Shown: positions 1-5,947, numbered from the stretch's first letter. The stretch: 9,979 bases of DNA from Alphaproteobacteria bacterium (GCA_021776755.1 JAJFFI010000456.1:1-9979), one strand, 5' to 3'. Program-made: numbers and translations. Notes: generated by a model from the letters alone, not told the origin.

Positions 1-375
<375 letters not shown>

Positions 376-410
376 ATGCCCCGAACGTGGCGGGGACCTT
401 GCAGTAAGCG

Positions 411-456
411 GCACATATTATAGTTGTTCCAATGTGCAAGATGATGTAACGTCATC
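411..456. promoter_or_regulatory. Two inverted repeats in the fabI-irr gap, possible operator region of irr
   Basis: The 122-base gap before irr holds two dyads. GCACAT (411-416) pairs with ATGTGC (432-437) across 15 bases that include an AT-rich TATTATAG stretch. Directly after it, 440-456 is a near-perfect 17-bp palindrome, GATGATGTAACGTCATC, with 7 of 8 base pairs matching. Either could be an operator for irr. No ICE-type TTTAGAA box is present here, so Irr self-control through that motif is not supported. I found no convincing -35/-10 pair in the gap. A role is inference only. Confidence 0.35.
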
Positions 457-497
457 AAATCCTTAAAAACGCCACGGTTTGTCCCCATATCGGGAAC

Positions 498-923
498 ATG
501 GACATGACGACAAACACGAATGAGCGTCCCTACACGGACGTCGTTGACCGGCTTCGCGCCGTCGGCCTGCGCCCGACGCGCCAGCGCATGGCGTTGGCCA
601 AGCTGCTGTTTGATTCCGGCGACCGGCACCTGACCGCCGAACAGCTGCATGACGAGGCGATGGCCGGAGGCGTCCGCGTGTCTCTTGCGACTATCTACAA
701 CGCGTTGCACCAGTTCACCGATGCCGGCTTGATGTGCGAGGTAGTGGTGGATTCCGGGCGGTCGTATTTCGACACCAACACGTCCGATCATCATCATTTC
801 TACAATGAGACGACAGGTCAGTTGCGCGACATTCCCGGCGACCAGATTTCGGTGACCAGCCTGCCCGAACCGCCGGACGGAATGTCGATCGATCGGGTCG
901 ACGTAATCGTGCGCGTTCGCTAG
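498..923 (+). CDS. irr: Iron response regulator Irr (Fur family)
   Basis: This is a Fur-superfamily transcription factor of the alphaproteobacterial Irr branch, which senses iron through haem and controls haem synthesis, iron uptake and iron-binding proteins. The product is 141 residues, within the usual range. Residues about 15-85 form the winged helix, with LRPTRQRMALAKLL and the recognition helix SLATIYNALHQF. A histidine run (residues 98-100) within DHHHFYNE matches the Irr haem/metal site (HxH). The C-terminal CxxC pairs of classical Fur are absent. So is the N-terminal GCPWHD haem regulatory motif of Bradyrhizobium Irr, making it like the Rhizobium-type Irr. Two starts are close: ATG 498 has GGGAA only a base or two upstream, while ATG 504 has the same GGGAA (492-496) at 7 bases and is the better-spaced start (139 residues). 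An ICE-like box lies 34 bases past the stop, in front of rubrerythrin, a probable target. Confidence 0.92.
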   Translation: MDMTTNTNERPYTDVVDRLRAVGLRPTRQRMALAKLLFDSGDRHLTAEQLHDEAMAGGVRVSLATIYNALHQFTDAGLMCEVVVDSGRSYFDTNTSDHHHFYNETTGQLRDIPGDQISVTSLPEPPDGMSIDRVDVIVRVR

Positions 924-957
924 CGATCTTTTCCAGATATTTCCCCGAATTAGGTCA

Positions 958-984
958 AACAGTTTAGAATATTTCTAATCTGTT
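958..984. promoter_or_regulatory. Extended ICE (Irr) box upstream of rubrerythrin
   Basis: TTTAGAA (963-969), TAT, TTCTAAT (973-979) matches the iron control element TTTAGAA-N3-TTCTAAA at 13 of 14 defined bases. The symmetry goes further. AACAG (958-962) and CTGTT (980-984) flank it as a second dyad, giving a 27-bp palindrome centred on 971 in which 11 of 13 pairs match. Its right end overlaps the TTGACT -35 hexamer by two bases. ICE boxes are bound by Irr in Rhizobiales. The position suggests Irr blocks rubrerythrin transcription when iron or haem is low; the direction of control is inferred. Confidence 0.8.
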
Positions 985-1011
985 GACTCCCGCCATGCCT
1001 CTTGGCATAGT
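983..1011 (+). promoter_or_regulatory. Candidate sigma-70-type promoter of rubrerythrin
   Basis: TTGACT (983-988), a 17-base spacer and CATAGT (1006-1011) form a good -35/-10 pair (5/6 and 4/6 to consensus). A start near 1018 would give a leader of about 100 bases before the ATG at 1116. The spacer also contains ATGCC-TCTT-GGCAT (995-1008), flanked by CCCGC (989-993) and GCGGG (1012-1016). As DNA this could be a further protein-binding dyad, or as RNA an irr 3' hairpin. Confidence 0.5.
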
Positions 1012-1025
1012 GCGGGGGTTGGCTG

Positions 1026-1050
1026 ATATCGGCGCTTTTTCCGATATTTT
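1026..1050 (+). promoter_or_regulatory. Terminator-like hairpin in the rubrerythrin leader
   Basis: ATATCGG (1026-1032) and CCGATAT (1041-1047) pair perfectly over 7 bases around the loop CGCTTTTT, and the 3' arm runs into TTTT (1047-1050). This resembles a weak intrinsic terminator. It lies between the candidate promoter and the start codon, so it could be an attenuator of rubrerythrin, the 3' end of irr, or simply a DNA-binding dyad. With only three G-C pairs, a strong terminator is doubtful. Confidence 0.35.
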
Positions 1051-1115
1051 GGCCTGCGAGACACGTACATGCCAATCACAGGCGTACCAATACGAGAGAA
1101 CAGGGAGACACAGCC

Positions 1116-1532
1116 ATGGCGCTGAAAGGCAGCAAGACCGAAGACAATCTGAAGGAAGCTTTTGCGGGCGAGTCCCAGGCGAACCGGCGCTATCTCTATT
1201 TCGCGCAGAAAGCGGACGTTGAAGGTTTCAACGATGTCGCATCGGTGTTCCGGTCGACGGCCGAGGGCGAGACGGGCCATGCGCACGGTCATCTTGAGTT
1301 CCTCGAGGAGGTTGGCGACCCGGCAACGGGCCAGCCGATCGGCTCCACCGACAAGAACCTGAAGGCCGCGATCGCCGGTGAGACGCACGAGTACACCGAC
1401 ATGTACCCCGGCATGGCGCGCACCGCGCGCGAGGAAGGGTTCGAGGAGATTGCCGATTGGTTCGAGACGCTGGCCAAGGCTGAGAAGTCCCACGCCGGCC
1501 GCTTCCAGAAAGCTCTCGACGAGATGGACTGA
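1116..1532 (+). CDS. Rubrerythrin, short form without rubredoxin domain
   Basis: This is a ferritin-like four-helix diiron protein of 138 residues, expected to reduce hydrogen peroxide to water in the cytosol using two electrons. All seven di-iron ligands expected for rubrerythrin are visible in order: Glu19 ([10 protein letters not shown]), Glu52 and His55 ([10 protein letters not shown]), Glu89 and Glu92 ([12 protein letters not shown]), Glu123 and His126 (AEKSHAGRF). The two halves repeat the helix-pair pattern. The C-terminal rubredoxin-type CxxC...CxxC domain of classical rubrerythrin is missing, and the protein has no cysteine, so electrons must come from a separate partner. The start has a clear AGGGAG (1102-1107) 8 bases upstream. 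The gene sits downstream of irr with an ICE box and is followed by its own terminator, then by an Fe-S protein and DUF3501, a neighbourhood seen in other proteobacteria. A pure iron-storage or scavenging role is the main alternative. Confidence 0.96.
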   Translation: MALKGSKTEDNLKEAFAGESQANRRYLYFAQKADVEGFNDVASVFRSTAEGETGHAHGHLEFLEEVGDPATGQPIGSTDKNLKAAIAGETHEYTDMYPGMARTAREEGFEEIADWFETLAKAEKSHAGRFQKALDEMD

Positions 1533-1552
1533 GCCCACGCTCGGCAGACACG

Positions 1553-1585
1553 ACGGCGGGACCTGCGGGTTCCGCCGTTTCTTCT
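1553..1585 (+). terminator. Intrinsic terminator after rubrerythrin
   Basis: ACGGCGGGACC (1553-1563) pairs with GGTTCCGCCGT (1568-1578) over 11 bases with one G-U, closing a TGCG tetraloop. A T-rich tail TTTCTTCT (1578-1585) follows. It begins 20 bases after the rubrerythrin stop. It should end or thin out transcription before the Fe-S gene. Confidence 0.8.
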
Positions 1586-1613
1586 CACGGCGACAGGAAG
1601 GGCCCGCGCTGAA

Positions 1614-1668
1614 ACCGGCGTGACAGCCGGTCATTCCCGCAAATGGCAGGCGCCCGGAAATTGCGGGC
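1614..1668 (+). promoter_or_regulatory. Further hairpins ahead of the Fe-S gene
   Basis: ACCGGC (1614-1619) pairs with GCCGGT (1626-1631) across a 6-base loop, and GCCCG (1652-1656) pairs with CGGGC (1664-1668) across 7 bases. Neither has a T tract. They lie between the rubrerythrin terminator and the ribosome site AGGGAG (1672-1677) of the next gene, and may mark a processed or separately started transcript. No clear -35/-10 pair was seen here. Confidence 0.3.
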
Positions 1669-1685
1669 CCCAGGGAGATTGAGCA

Positions 1686-3029
1686 ATGGCCGAAGGCAGC
1701 CTCGAAGCACCGACCCGGCATCCGGTGCCCTGGCAGGATCCGGAATTCTACGACCGTGACAAGATCGACGCCGAGATGCGGCGTGTCTTCGATATCTGTC
1801 ATGGTTGCCGGCGCTGCTTCAATCTCTGCGACAGTTTTCCGCGGCTCTTCGATCTGATCGACGAGTCGGAGACCGGCGAACTCAACTCGGTCGCGAGCAA
1901 GGACTTCAAGCCCGTCGTCGATGCCTGCACGCTCTGCGACATGTGCTTCATGACCAAGTGTCCCTATGTGCCGCCCCATGAATTCGCTCTCGATTTCCCG
2001 CACCTGATGCTGCGCTACCGGGCGGCCGAGCACCGGGAGGGCAAGACCGGTTTCTTCGACGCACAACTGGCGAAGACCGACCGCAACGGCAAGCTCGCCT
2101 CCCGTGTCGCGCCGCTGGCAAACTGGGCCACCAGGACCGGCAACGCGGCGACCCGCCCGGCGATGGAGGCGATTGCCGGCATCGACAAGCGGGCGGACCT
2201 GCCCGAATATCAGGCGCAGACATTCGACGGTCTTGCGAAAAAGACGACGCCCGAGGTGAACACCGACGCGCCGGCCCATGGCCGAAAGGCGGTGATCTAC
2301 ACGACCTGCTTTGCCAATTACAATCACACCCAAACGGCGATCGCGGCCCGCGCCGTGCTGGCGAAGAACGGCGTCGAGACCGAGGTCATCTATCCCGAAT
2401 GCTGCGGCATGCCGCAGCTCGAGCAGGGCGATATCGCCGATGTCGCGGCGCGTGCCAAACGGGTCGCGGCAGAGCTCCGCCCCTGGGTCGACAAGGGCCA
2501 TGCGGTGATTGCGCTGACACCGTCCTGCGCGCTGATGCTGAAATTCGAGTGGCCGCTGCTGGTGACCGACGACGAGAATATCGAAAAGCTCTCGGAGGCC
2601 ACCTTCGACATTCCGCAATACGTCGTCGACATCTCGAAGGACGAAGGTCTGGCCGACGGGCTCACGGCGCTCGACGGCGGCGTCACGCTGCATATCTCGT
2701 GTCATTCCCGTGCCCAGAACATGGGACAGAAGGCGGCCGAGATGCTGCGGTTGATCCCCGATGTCGATCTCGCCGTTATCGAGCGCTGCTCGGGGCATGG
2801 CGGCACCTGGGGCGTGAAGAAGGAATTCTACGACGTGGCGCTCAAGGTCGGAAAGCCGGTCGCGCGTCAGGCGGTAAAGGCCGGCAAGATGTACGTCGCC
2901 TCCGAATGTCCGCTCGCCGGGATGCACATCCTGCAGGGCATGAAGGAGGTCGAGAAGGCCTCGGTGAAGATCGAGCACAGCCCGCATCCGGTCGAGCTGA
3001 TCGCCAGGGCCTACGGCATCGGCGCCTGA
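1686..3029 (+). CDS. Two-[4Fe-4S] protein with tandem CCG domains (GlpC/HdrD-like)
   Basis: This 447-residue electron-transfer protein has the architecture of GlpC, LldE/LutA and HdrD, which pass electrons from dehydrogenases to quinones or disulfides. The N-terminal part holds two ferredoxin-type sites: Cys38, 41, 44, 48 (CHGCRRCFNLC) and Cys81, 84, 87, 92 (CTLCDMCFMTKCP). Two CCG domains follow. The first has Cys208, Cys239-Cys240-Gly and Cys281. The second has Cys339, Cys368-Ser369-Gly (CSGHGGTWG) and Cys408, so one of the paired cysteines is Ser. No membrane helix or signal peptide is seen. The start has AGGGAG 8 bases upstream, the same ribosome site as rubrerythrin. The next gene begins 3 bases after this stop, suggesting coupled translation. 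The absence of a glpA/glpB or lactate-oxidation partner and the presence of rubrerythrin and DUF3501 argue against a glpC label. I infer a role in supplying electrons to rubrerythrin or in redox stress. Confidence 0.9.
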   Translation: MAEGSLEAPTRHPVPWQDPEFYDRDKIDAEMRRVFDICHGCRRCFNLCDSFPRLFDLIDESETGELNSVASKDFKPVVDACTLCDMCFMTKCPYVPPHEFALDFPHLMLRYRAAEHREGKTGFFDAQLAKTDRNGKLASRVAPLANWATRTGNAATRPAMEAIAGIDKRADLPEYQAQTFDGLAKKTTPEVNTDAPAHGRKAVIYTTCFANYNHTQTAIAARAVLAKNGVETEVIYPECCGMPQLEQGDIADVAARAKRVAAELRPWVDKGHAVIALTPSCALMLKFEWPLLVTDDENIEKLSEATFDIPQYVVDISKDEGLADGLTALDGGVTLHISCHSRAQNMGQKAAEMLRLIPDVDLAVIERCSGHGGTWGVKKEFYDVALKVGKPVARQAVKAGKMYVASECPLAGMHILQGMKEVEKASVKIEHSPHPVELIARAYGIGA

Positions 3030-3032
3030 CGG

Positions 3033-3872
3033 GTGCTGCCGCCGGCCCGGATCGCGTTTGTCGTCACCGCCGGATTGCTGATCGGCCTGGTCATCAGCGG
3101 CTGGTACCGGACGTTCTTCTGGCAGGCCTTTGTCATCGGCCAGGTCATCGCCTGGGTGGGTTATCTCTGGCGGCGGCGCTCGGGGAACGGTTTCGTCATC
3201 GAGCTCGCCTCCATCGTGCCCTTTGGCATCATGTGGGCGGTCTCGGCTTTCAGCCCCCGCCTGAGACAGGAACTGAGACAGATGAGCATGAAAAAGGAAA
3301 TCTCCCGCGACGACATTCTCGACTTCGACACCTATGCCGGTCAGCGCAAGGAGCGCCGCGCGAAGATGATGGACGTCAAGAAGCGCCGGCGCATGGAGGT
3401 CGGACCGTTCGCGACGCTGTATTTCGAAAACTACGACACCATGTGGCACCAGGTGCACGAGATGTTGCACATCGAGCGGGGCGGCGAGGACCAGATCGAG
3501 GACGAGCTCCGCGCCTACAACCCGCTGATCCCCAAGGGCAAGGAGCTGGTCGCAACCGTGATGTTCGAGATCGACGACGACGTGCGCCGCGCCAACGTCC
3601 TGGCGCGCCTCGGCGGCGTCGAGGAAACCGCGGTGCTTCAATTCGATGGCGAGACGGTCAAGGGCGAGTCAGAGGAAGACCTCGACCGGACGACAGCCGA
3701 CGGCAAGGCGTCATCGGTGCAGTTCATCCATTTCCCGTTCACGCCGGAGCAGATCGGGAAATTCCGCAAACCCGGGATGCAGGTGCTGATCGGGTTCGAG
3801 CATGAGAATTACGGGCATATGGCCGTCGTGCCCGAAACCGTGCGCGAGTCGCTCGCGGCCGATTTTGCCTGA
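3033..3872 (+). CDS. DUF3501 family protein with in-frame membrane-spanning N-terminal extension
   Basis: Residues about 84-279 are a complete DUF3501 domain, a family of unknown function that travels with rubrerythrin and the GlpC-like Fe-S gene. Typical blocks are visible: KERRAKMMDVKKRRRMEVGP, TLYFENYDTMWHQVHEML, AYNPLIPKGKELVATVMFEID, and HFPFTPEQIGKFR. Family members usually start about where Met84 lies (ATG 3282). Here the frame stays open upstream to GTG 3033, 3 bases after the Fe-S gene's stop. The extra 83 residues look coding and hydrophobic, with probable membrane helices at about 7-24, 28-46 and 53-72, separated by an arginine-rich turn (WRRRSG). So this is either a membrane-anchored DUF3501 fusion or a short 3-helix leader plus an internal start. 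GTG 3033 has no evident ribosome site, whereas ATG 3282 has AGGAA. The domain is certain; the start is not. Confidence 0.88.
   Translation: MLPPARIAFVVTAGLLIGLVISGWYRTFFWQAFVIGQVIAWVGYLWRRRSGNGFVIELASIVPFGIMWAVSAFSPRLRQELRQMSMKKEISRDDILDFDTYAGQRKERRAKMMDVKKRRRMEVGPFATLYFENYDTMWHQVHEMLHIERGGEDQIEDELRAYNPLIPKGKELVATVMFEIDDDVRRANVLARLGGVEETAVLQFDGETVKGESEEDLDRTTADGKASSVQFIHFPFTPEQIGKFRKPGMQVLIGFEHENYGHMAVVPETVRESLAADFA
3268..3284 (+). promoter_or_regulatory. Internal ribosome site and start codon of the DUF3501 domain
   Basis: AGGAA (3268-3272) lies 9 bases before ATG 3282-3284, the point where similarity to ordinary DUF3501 proteins begins (product 196 residues, the usual family size). A second ATG follows at 3288. 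The site allows a soluble DUF3501 form to be made in addition to, or instead of, the 279-residue membrane form. Confidence 0.5.
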
Positions 3873-3875
3873 TCG

Positions 3876-3905
3876 AAAACGCGCGTCAGTGATAGATGCG
3901 CGCGT
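3876..3905 (-). terminator. Hairpin at the end of the LRR gene, possible terminator
   Basis: ACGCGCG (3879-3885) and CGCGCGT (3899-3905) form a perfect 7-bp GC-rich stem with a 13-base loop in the 13-base gap between two convergent stop codons and the end of the LRR gene. Read on the - strand, the stem is followed by TTTTC (3880-3876), as in an intrinsic terminator. The stop codon TGA of the LRR gene falls at the loop edge. On the + strand there is no T tract, so it would serve the - strand only. Confidence 0.4.
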
Positions 3906-5109
3906 CCTTGTTGGGCAGCAATTCTTTCAGTTGCGCCACGCCGTCGTTGGTCACCCCGGTCTTCCGGAACGAGGCGTTCGTCAGCGACGCCATTTCGCCC
4001 AGCGCCTGGATCCCGGCGTCGGTCACCGCGGTATCGTTCAGGTGCAGCGTACGCAAATGCAATTTGGCCATGAGCTTGAGGGCGCCGTCGGTCACCTTGG
4101 TGCCGTTCGCATAGAGCGCCTTGAGCCGCGGCATATTTGAAAGATATCCGATGCCCTCGTTGCCGATCTCGCAGCCATTGATCCAGAGCGTCTCGAGCGC
4201 CGGCATCGCCGCGATGAAGCGCATTGCATCATCCGATATCGCGGTGCCGTCGAGATAGAGCGTTTCGAGCTGCGACAGCCGTGAAAGCGATGCGATGGTC
4301 TTGTTGGTCACGCCGGTTTTCCAGAGCCCGAGCGAGACGAGCTTCGGAAACTGGCCGAGGTGGACGCCGCCGTTGTCCGACAGCGACGTGCCCTGCAACT
4401 GCAGGTGCCGCAGTTCGGGCAGCGCTTTCAGATGCGCGAGCCCGCGGTCGATGGTGTTGTAGTCGAGCATCAGGCTGTGGAGCGATTTGATTGCCGCGAG
4501 GTGCACCAGCCCGTCGTCGCTGAGACCCCGGACCCCCTGTAGCCATAGCTCCCCCAACCGAGGCGCCTTCGCGAGCGCCGGCAACCCGGCATCGGAAATG
4601 TTCGTGTTGCTGAGATTGAGTTCGCGGAGGTTCTTCATCGCCGCCAGCCGGGGCAAGGCGACGTTGGTGATCCGGGTTCCGGAGAGGTCGAGCTTTTCGA
4701 GTTTGTCGAGCCGGCTGAGATAGGAGACGCCATCGTCGCCAATCGCGGTGACAGAGACCGAGAGCGACTTCAGCGTCTCGATCTCCGCCAGATGTTTCAT
4801 GCCCTCGTCGGTGAGGCTCGAATAGGCGCGGCCGCCGAGATTGAGATGCAGGAGTTTCGGAAGATGCCGGAGATGCGCGAGATCGTCGTCGGTCACGCGC
4901 CGCGCCGCGCTTTCCGGGAAGGTAAGGCTGGGTGTTTCCGCCAGCATTTCGGCCGTCCATGGCGCACCGTTTTTGTGCGCCCCGATCTCGGCGAGCCAGG
5001 CAGCAGCTGCCGCCAGACCCTTTTCGCTCGCACTGGCGCGGCCGCCGGCGAGACCCGCCGGCAGCAAGACGGCAATGCAGAGAGCGAAAATCGCGAAGCG
5101 GCGGATCAT
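3886..5109 (-). CDS. Secreted leucine-rich-repeat protein, about 14 repeats
   Basis: This 407-residue protein starts with a signal peptide (MIRR, a hydrophobic core to about residue 21, and ASA before a likely cut after residue 27). A helical linker follows to about residue 60. From there to the C-terminus it consists almost wholly of 24-residue leucine-rich repeats. The pattern is LxxLxLxxTxITDxGLxxLxxLxx, for example LEKLDLSGTRITNVALPRL and LETLYLDGTAISDDAMRFI. I count about 14 copies, the first and last being degenerate. The T-I-[TS]-D-x-[GA]-[LM] ladder is the bacterial type common in Planctomycetes and scattered in Proteobacteria. The product should be a curved periplasmic or exported binding protein; the ligand is unknown. 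No catalytic domain, membrane anchor or sorting signal follows the repeats. The gene converges with DUF3501 and is divergent from an unrecognised membrane protein gene, so it appears to be a one-gene unit. Confidence 0.9.
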   Translation of the reverse strand: MIRRFAIFALCIAVLLPAGLAGGRASASEKGLAAAAAWLAEIGAHKNGAPWTAEMLAETPSLTFPESAARRVTDDDLAHLRHLPKLLHLNLGGRAYSSLTDEGMKHLAEIETLKSLSVSVTAIGDDGVSYLSRLDKLEKLDLSGTRITNVALPRLAAMKNLRELNLSNTNISDAGLPALAKAPRLGELWLQGVRGLSDDGLVHLAAIKSLHSLMLDYNTIDRGLAHLKALPELRHLQLQGTSLSDNGGVHLGQFPKLVSLGLWKTGVTNKTIASLSRLSQLETLYLDGTAISDDAMRFIAAMPALETLWINGCEIGNEGIGYLSNMPRLKALYANGTKVTDGALKLMAKLHLRTLHLNDTAVTDAGIQALGEMASLTNASFRKTGVTNDGVAQLKELLPNKDARIYH

Positions 5110-5156
5110 TGGCGCGAACGTCCGGAAAAATGTTTGGGGTCAATACCTTGCATGCC

Positions 5157-5185
5157 TGATTACCGGTCCGCGGCGGGCCGGTCAA
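5157..5185 (-). promoter_or_regulatory. Weak candidate promoter of the LRR gene
   Basis: On the - strand, CTTGACC places TTGACC as a -35 at 5185-5180, with a 17-base spacer and TAATCA at 5162-5157 as a poor -10. The spacer region holds a GC-rich dyad, ACCGGTCC (5162-5169) with GGGCCGGT (5175-5182), 8 pairs with one G-U and a 5-base loop. This could be an operator between the two divergent genes. Confidence 0.3.
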
Positions 5186-5210
5186 GCGGCGTGCGCTCAG
5201 GGCCCAAAAA

Positions 5211-5240
5211 TCGGCAAACTCTATACGTGTGAACTATACT
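5211..5240 (+). promoter_or_regulatory. Candidate promoter of the 5272 membrane-protein gene
   Basis: TCGGCA (5211-5216), an 18-base spacer and TATACT (5235-5240) match the sigma-70 hexamers at 4/6 and 5/6. A second CTATAC lies 13 bases upstream of the -10 copy (5221-5226). The leader would be about 25 bases, with GAGG (5264-5267) just before ATG 5272. Confidence 0.45.
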
Positions 5241-5271
5241 GGCGGCCGAATTTGACCATCGCAGAGGCCGC

Positions 5272-5934
5272 ATGCTCACGAGTGCCGATCCGGAGCTCCA
5301 GATCTACATTGCGTTCCTCGTTGTGGCGGGGGCGTGTTTGCTGATCGGGATGTTCCTGCGACTCTTGGCCAATCCGCGGCTTAACGCCAGCGCGGCCCGC
5401 CAGGGCGACCGGACAGGCCTGTTGCGCGCGGCCTATGCGGGCCGCTCGACGACGCCCCCCAAACCCGGGGCCAAATCCAAAGTGGCCCTGCTGTCCCGTA
5501 AGCCAGGCGAAGTTGCCACGGCGGAAGGCGCGACGGGCGGCGGCCGGAGCAAGGTCGGGATCTTCGTTCGCATCGTGATCGTCTGCGTGCTCGTGGCGCT
5601 CGCGGCGACGGTACACTTCACCCTGCTGGTGCTGATCCCGCTGGTGCTGTTCTCGATGCGCGAGCGCAGCCTCGTGACGGGCCCGCGCGGCCTCGACGGC
5701 GAACTTCTGTCGCCGCCCGAAGCCCCCGATATCAAAACGCCCGAAAAGGAAAAAGCAAAGGCGGCGGCGAAAAAATCTTCCGCGGCGACGGTGGCCGCCG
5801 CAACCCCAGCGACGCCCGACGAAGAAGACATGAAAATGCTCATCGACGCCCGTCAGACCAAACCGACGGTCGGTTGCGTCCTGGTGCTGTTCTTCTTTTT
5901 CATCGGGGTAGCGGCGATGCTGTTCGGCATCTGA
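5272..5934 (+). CDS. Unrecognised membrane protein with Lys/Ala-rich loop
   Basis: I do not recognise this 220-residue protein. It has a hydrophobic helix at about 10-32, a basic and glycine-rich cytosolic-looking loop (about 35-95), and a long hydrophobic stretch at about 96-128 that may be two short helices. A polar region follows, with an EKEKAKAAAKKSSAA block and alanine/proline repeats (about 150-185). The last 20 residues form a hydrophobic helix (VLVLFFFFIGVAAMLFGI) ending at the C-terminus. No cysteine motif or enzyme signature is seen. GAGG lies 4 bases before the ATG, and a fair promoter lies upstream. Codon use is GC-rich like its neighbours, so the gene seems native. It is divergent from the LRR gene and ends 13 bases from the convergent rlmN stop. 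Function unknown; an envelope role is only a guess from topology. Confidence 0.75.
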   Translation: MLTSADPELQIYIAFLVVAGACLLIGMFLRLLANPRLNASAARQGDRTGLLRAAYAGRSTTPPKPGAKSKVALLSRKPGEVATAEGATGGGRSKVGIFVRIVIVCVLVALAATVHFTLLVLIPLVLFSMRERSLVTGPRGLDGELLSPPEAPDIKTPEKEKAKAAAKKSSAATVAAATPATPDEEDMKMLIDARQTKPTVGCVLVLFFFFIGVAAMLFGI

Positions 5935-5946
5935 CCGCACGCGGTC
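5933..5946. repeat. Short perfect inverted repeat between convergent stop codons
   Basis: GACCGC-AC-GCGGTC spans most of the 13-base gap between the membrane-protein stop (5932-5934) and the rlmN stop (5948-5950). It could fold as a 5-bp stem with a CACG loop in either direction. No T tract follows on either strand, so a terminator function is weakly supported. Confidence 0.3.
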
Positions 5947-5947
5947 G

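Noticed and set aside
379..395. CCCCG...CGGGG hairpin after fabI as a terminator
   Set aside because: Only 5 pairs and no T tract follows, so I do not call it a terminator.
975..3641. An 888-codon open frame on the - strand opposite rubrerythrin, the Fe-S gene and DUF3501
   Set aside because: It is the mirror of three well-recognised + strand genes in GC-rich DNA. Its translation shows no domain pattern, and it crosses a terminator and the ICE/promoter region.
2399..3805. A 468-codon + strand open frame overlapping the Fe-S and DUF3501 genes
   Set aside because: It is an arginine/alanine-rich shadow frame crossing the boundary of two real genes, with no recognisable domain.
4229..5185. A 318-codon - strand open frame overlapping the LRR gene
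   Set aside because: It is an arginine-rich shadow of the LRR frame without repeats or signal peptide; the 3886-5109 frame explains the region.
5933..5946. Palindrome between convergent genes as a bidirectional terminator
   Set aside because: The stem is short and neither strand has a T tract, so it is listed only as an inverted repeat.
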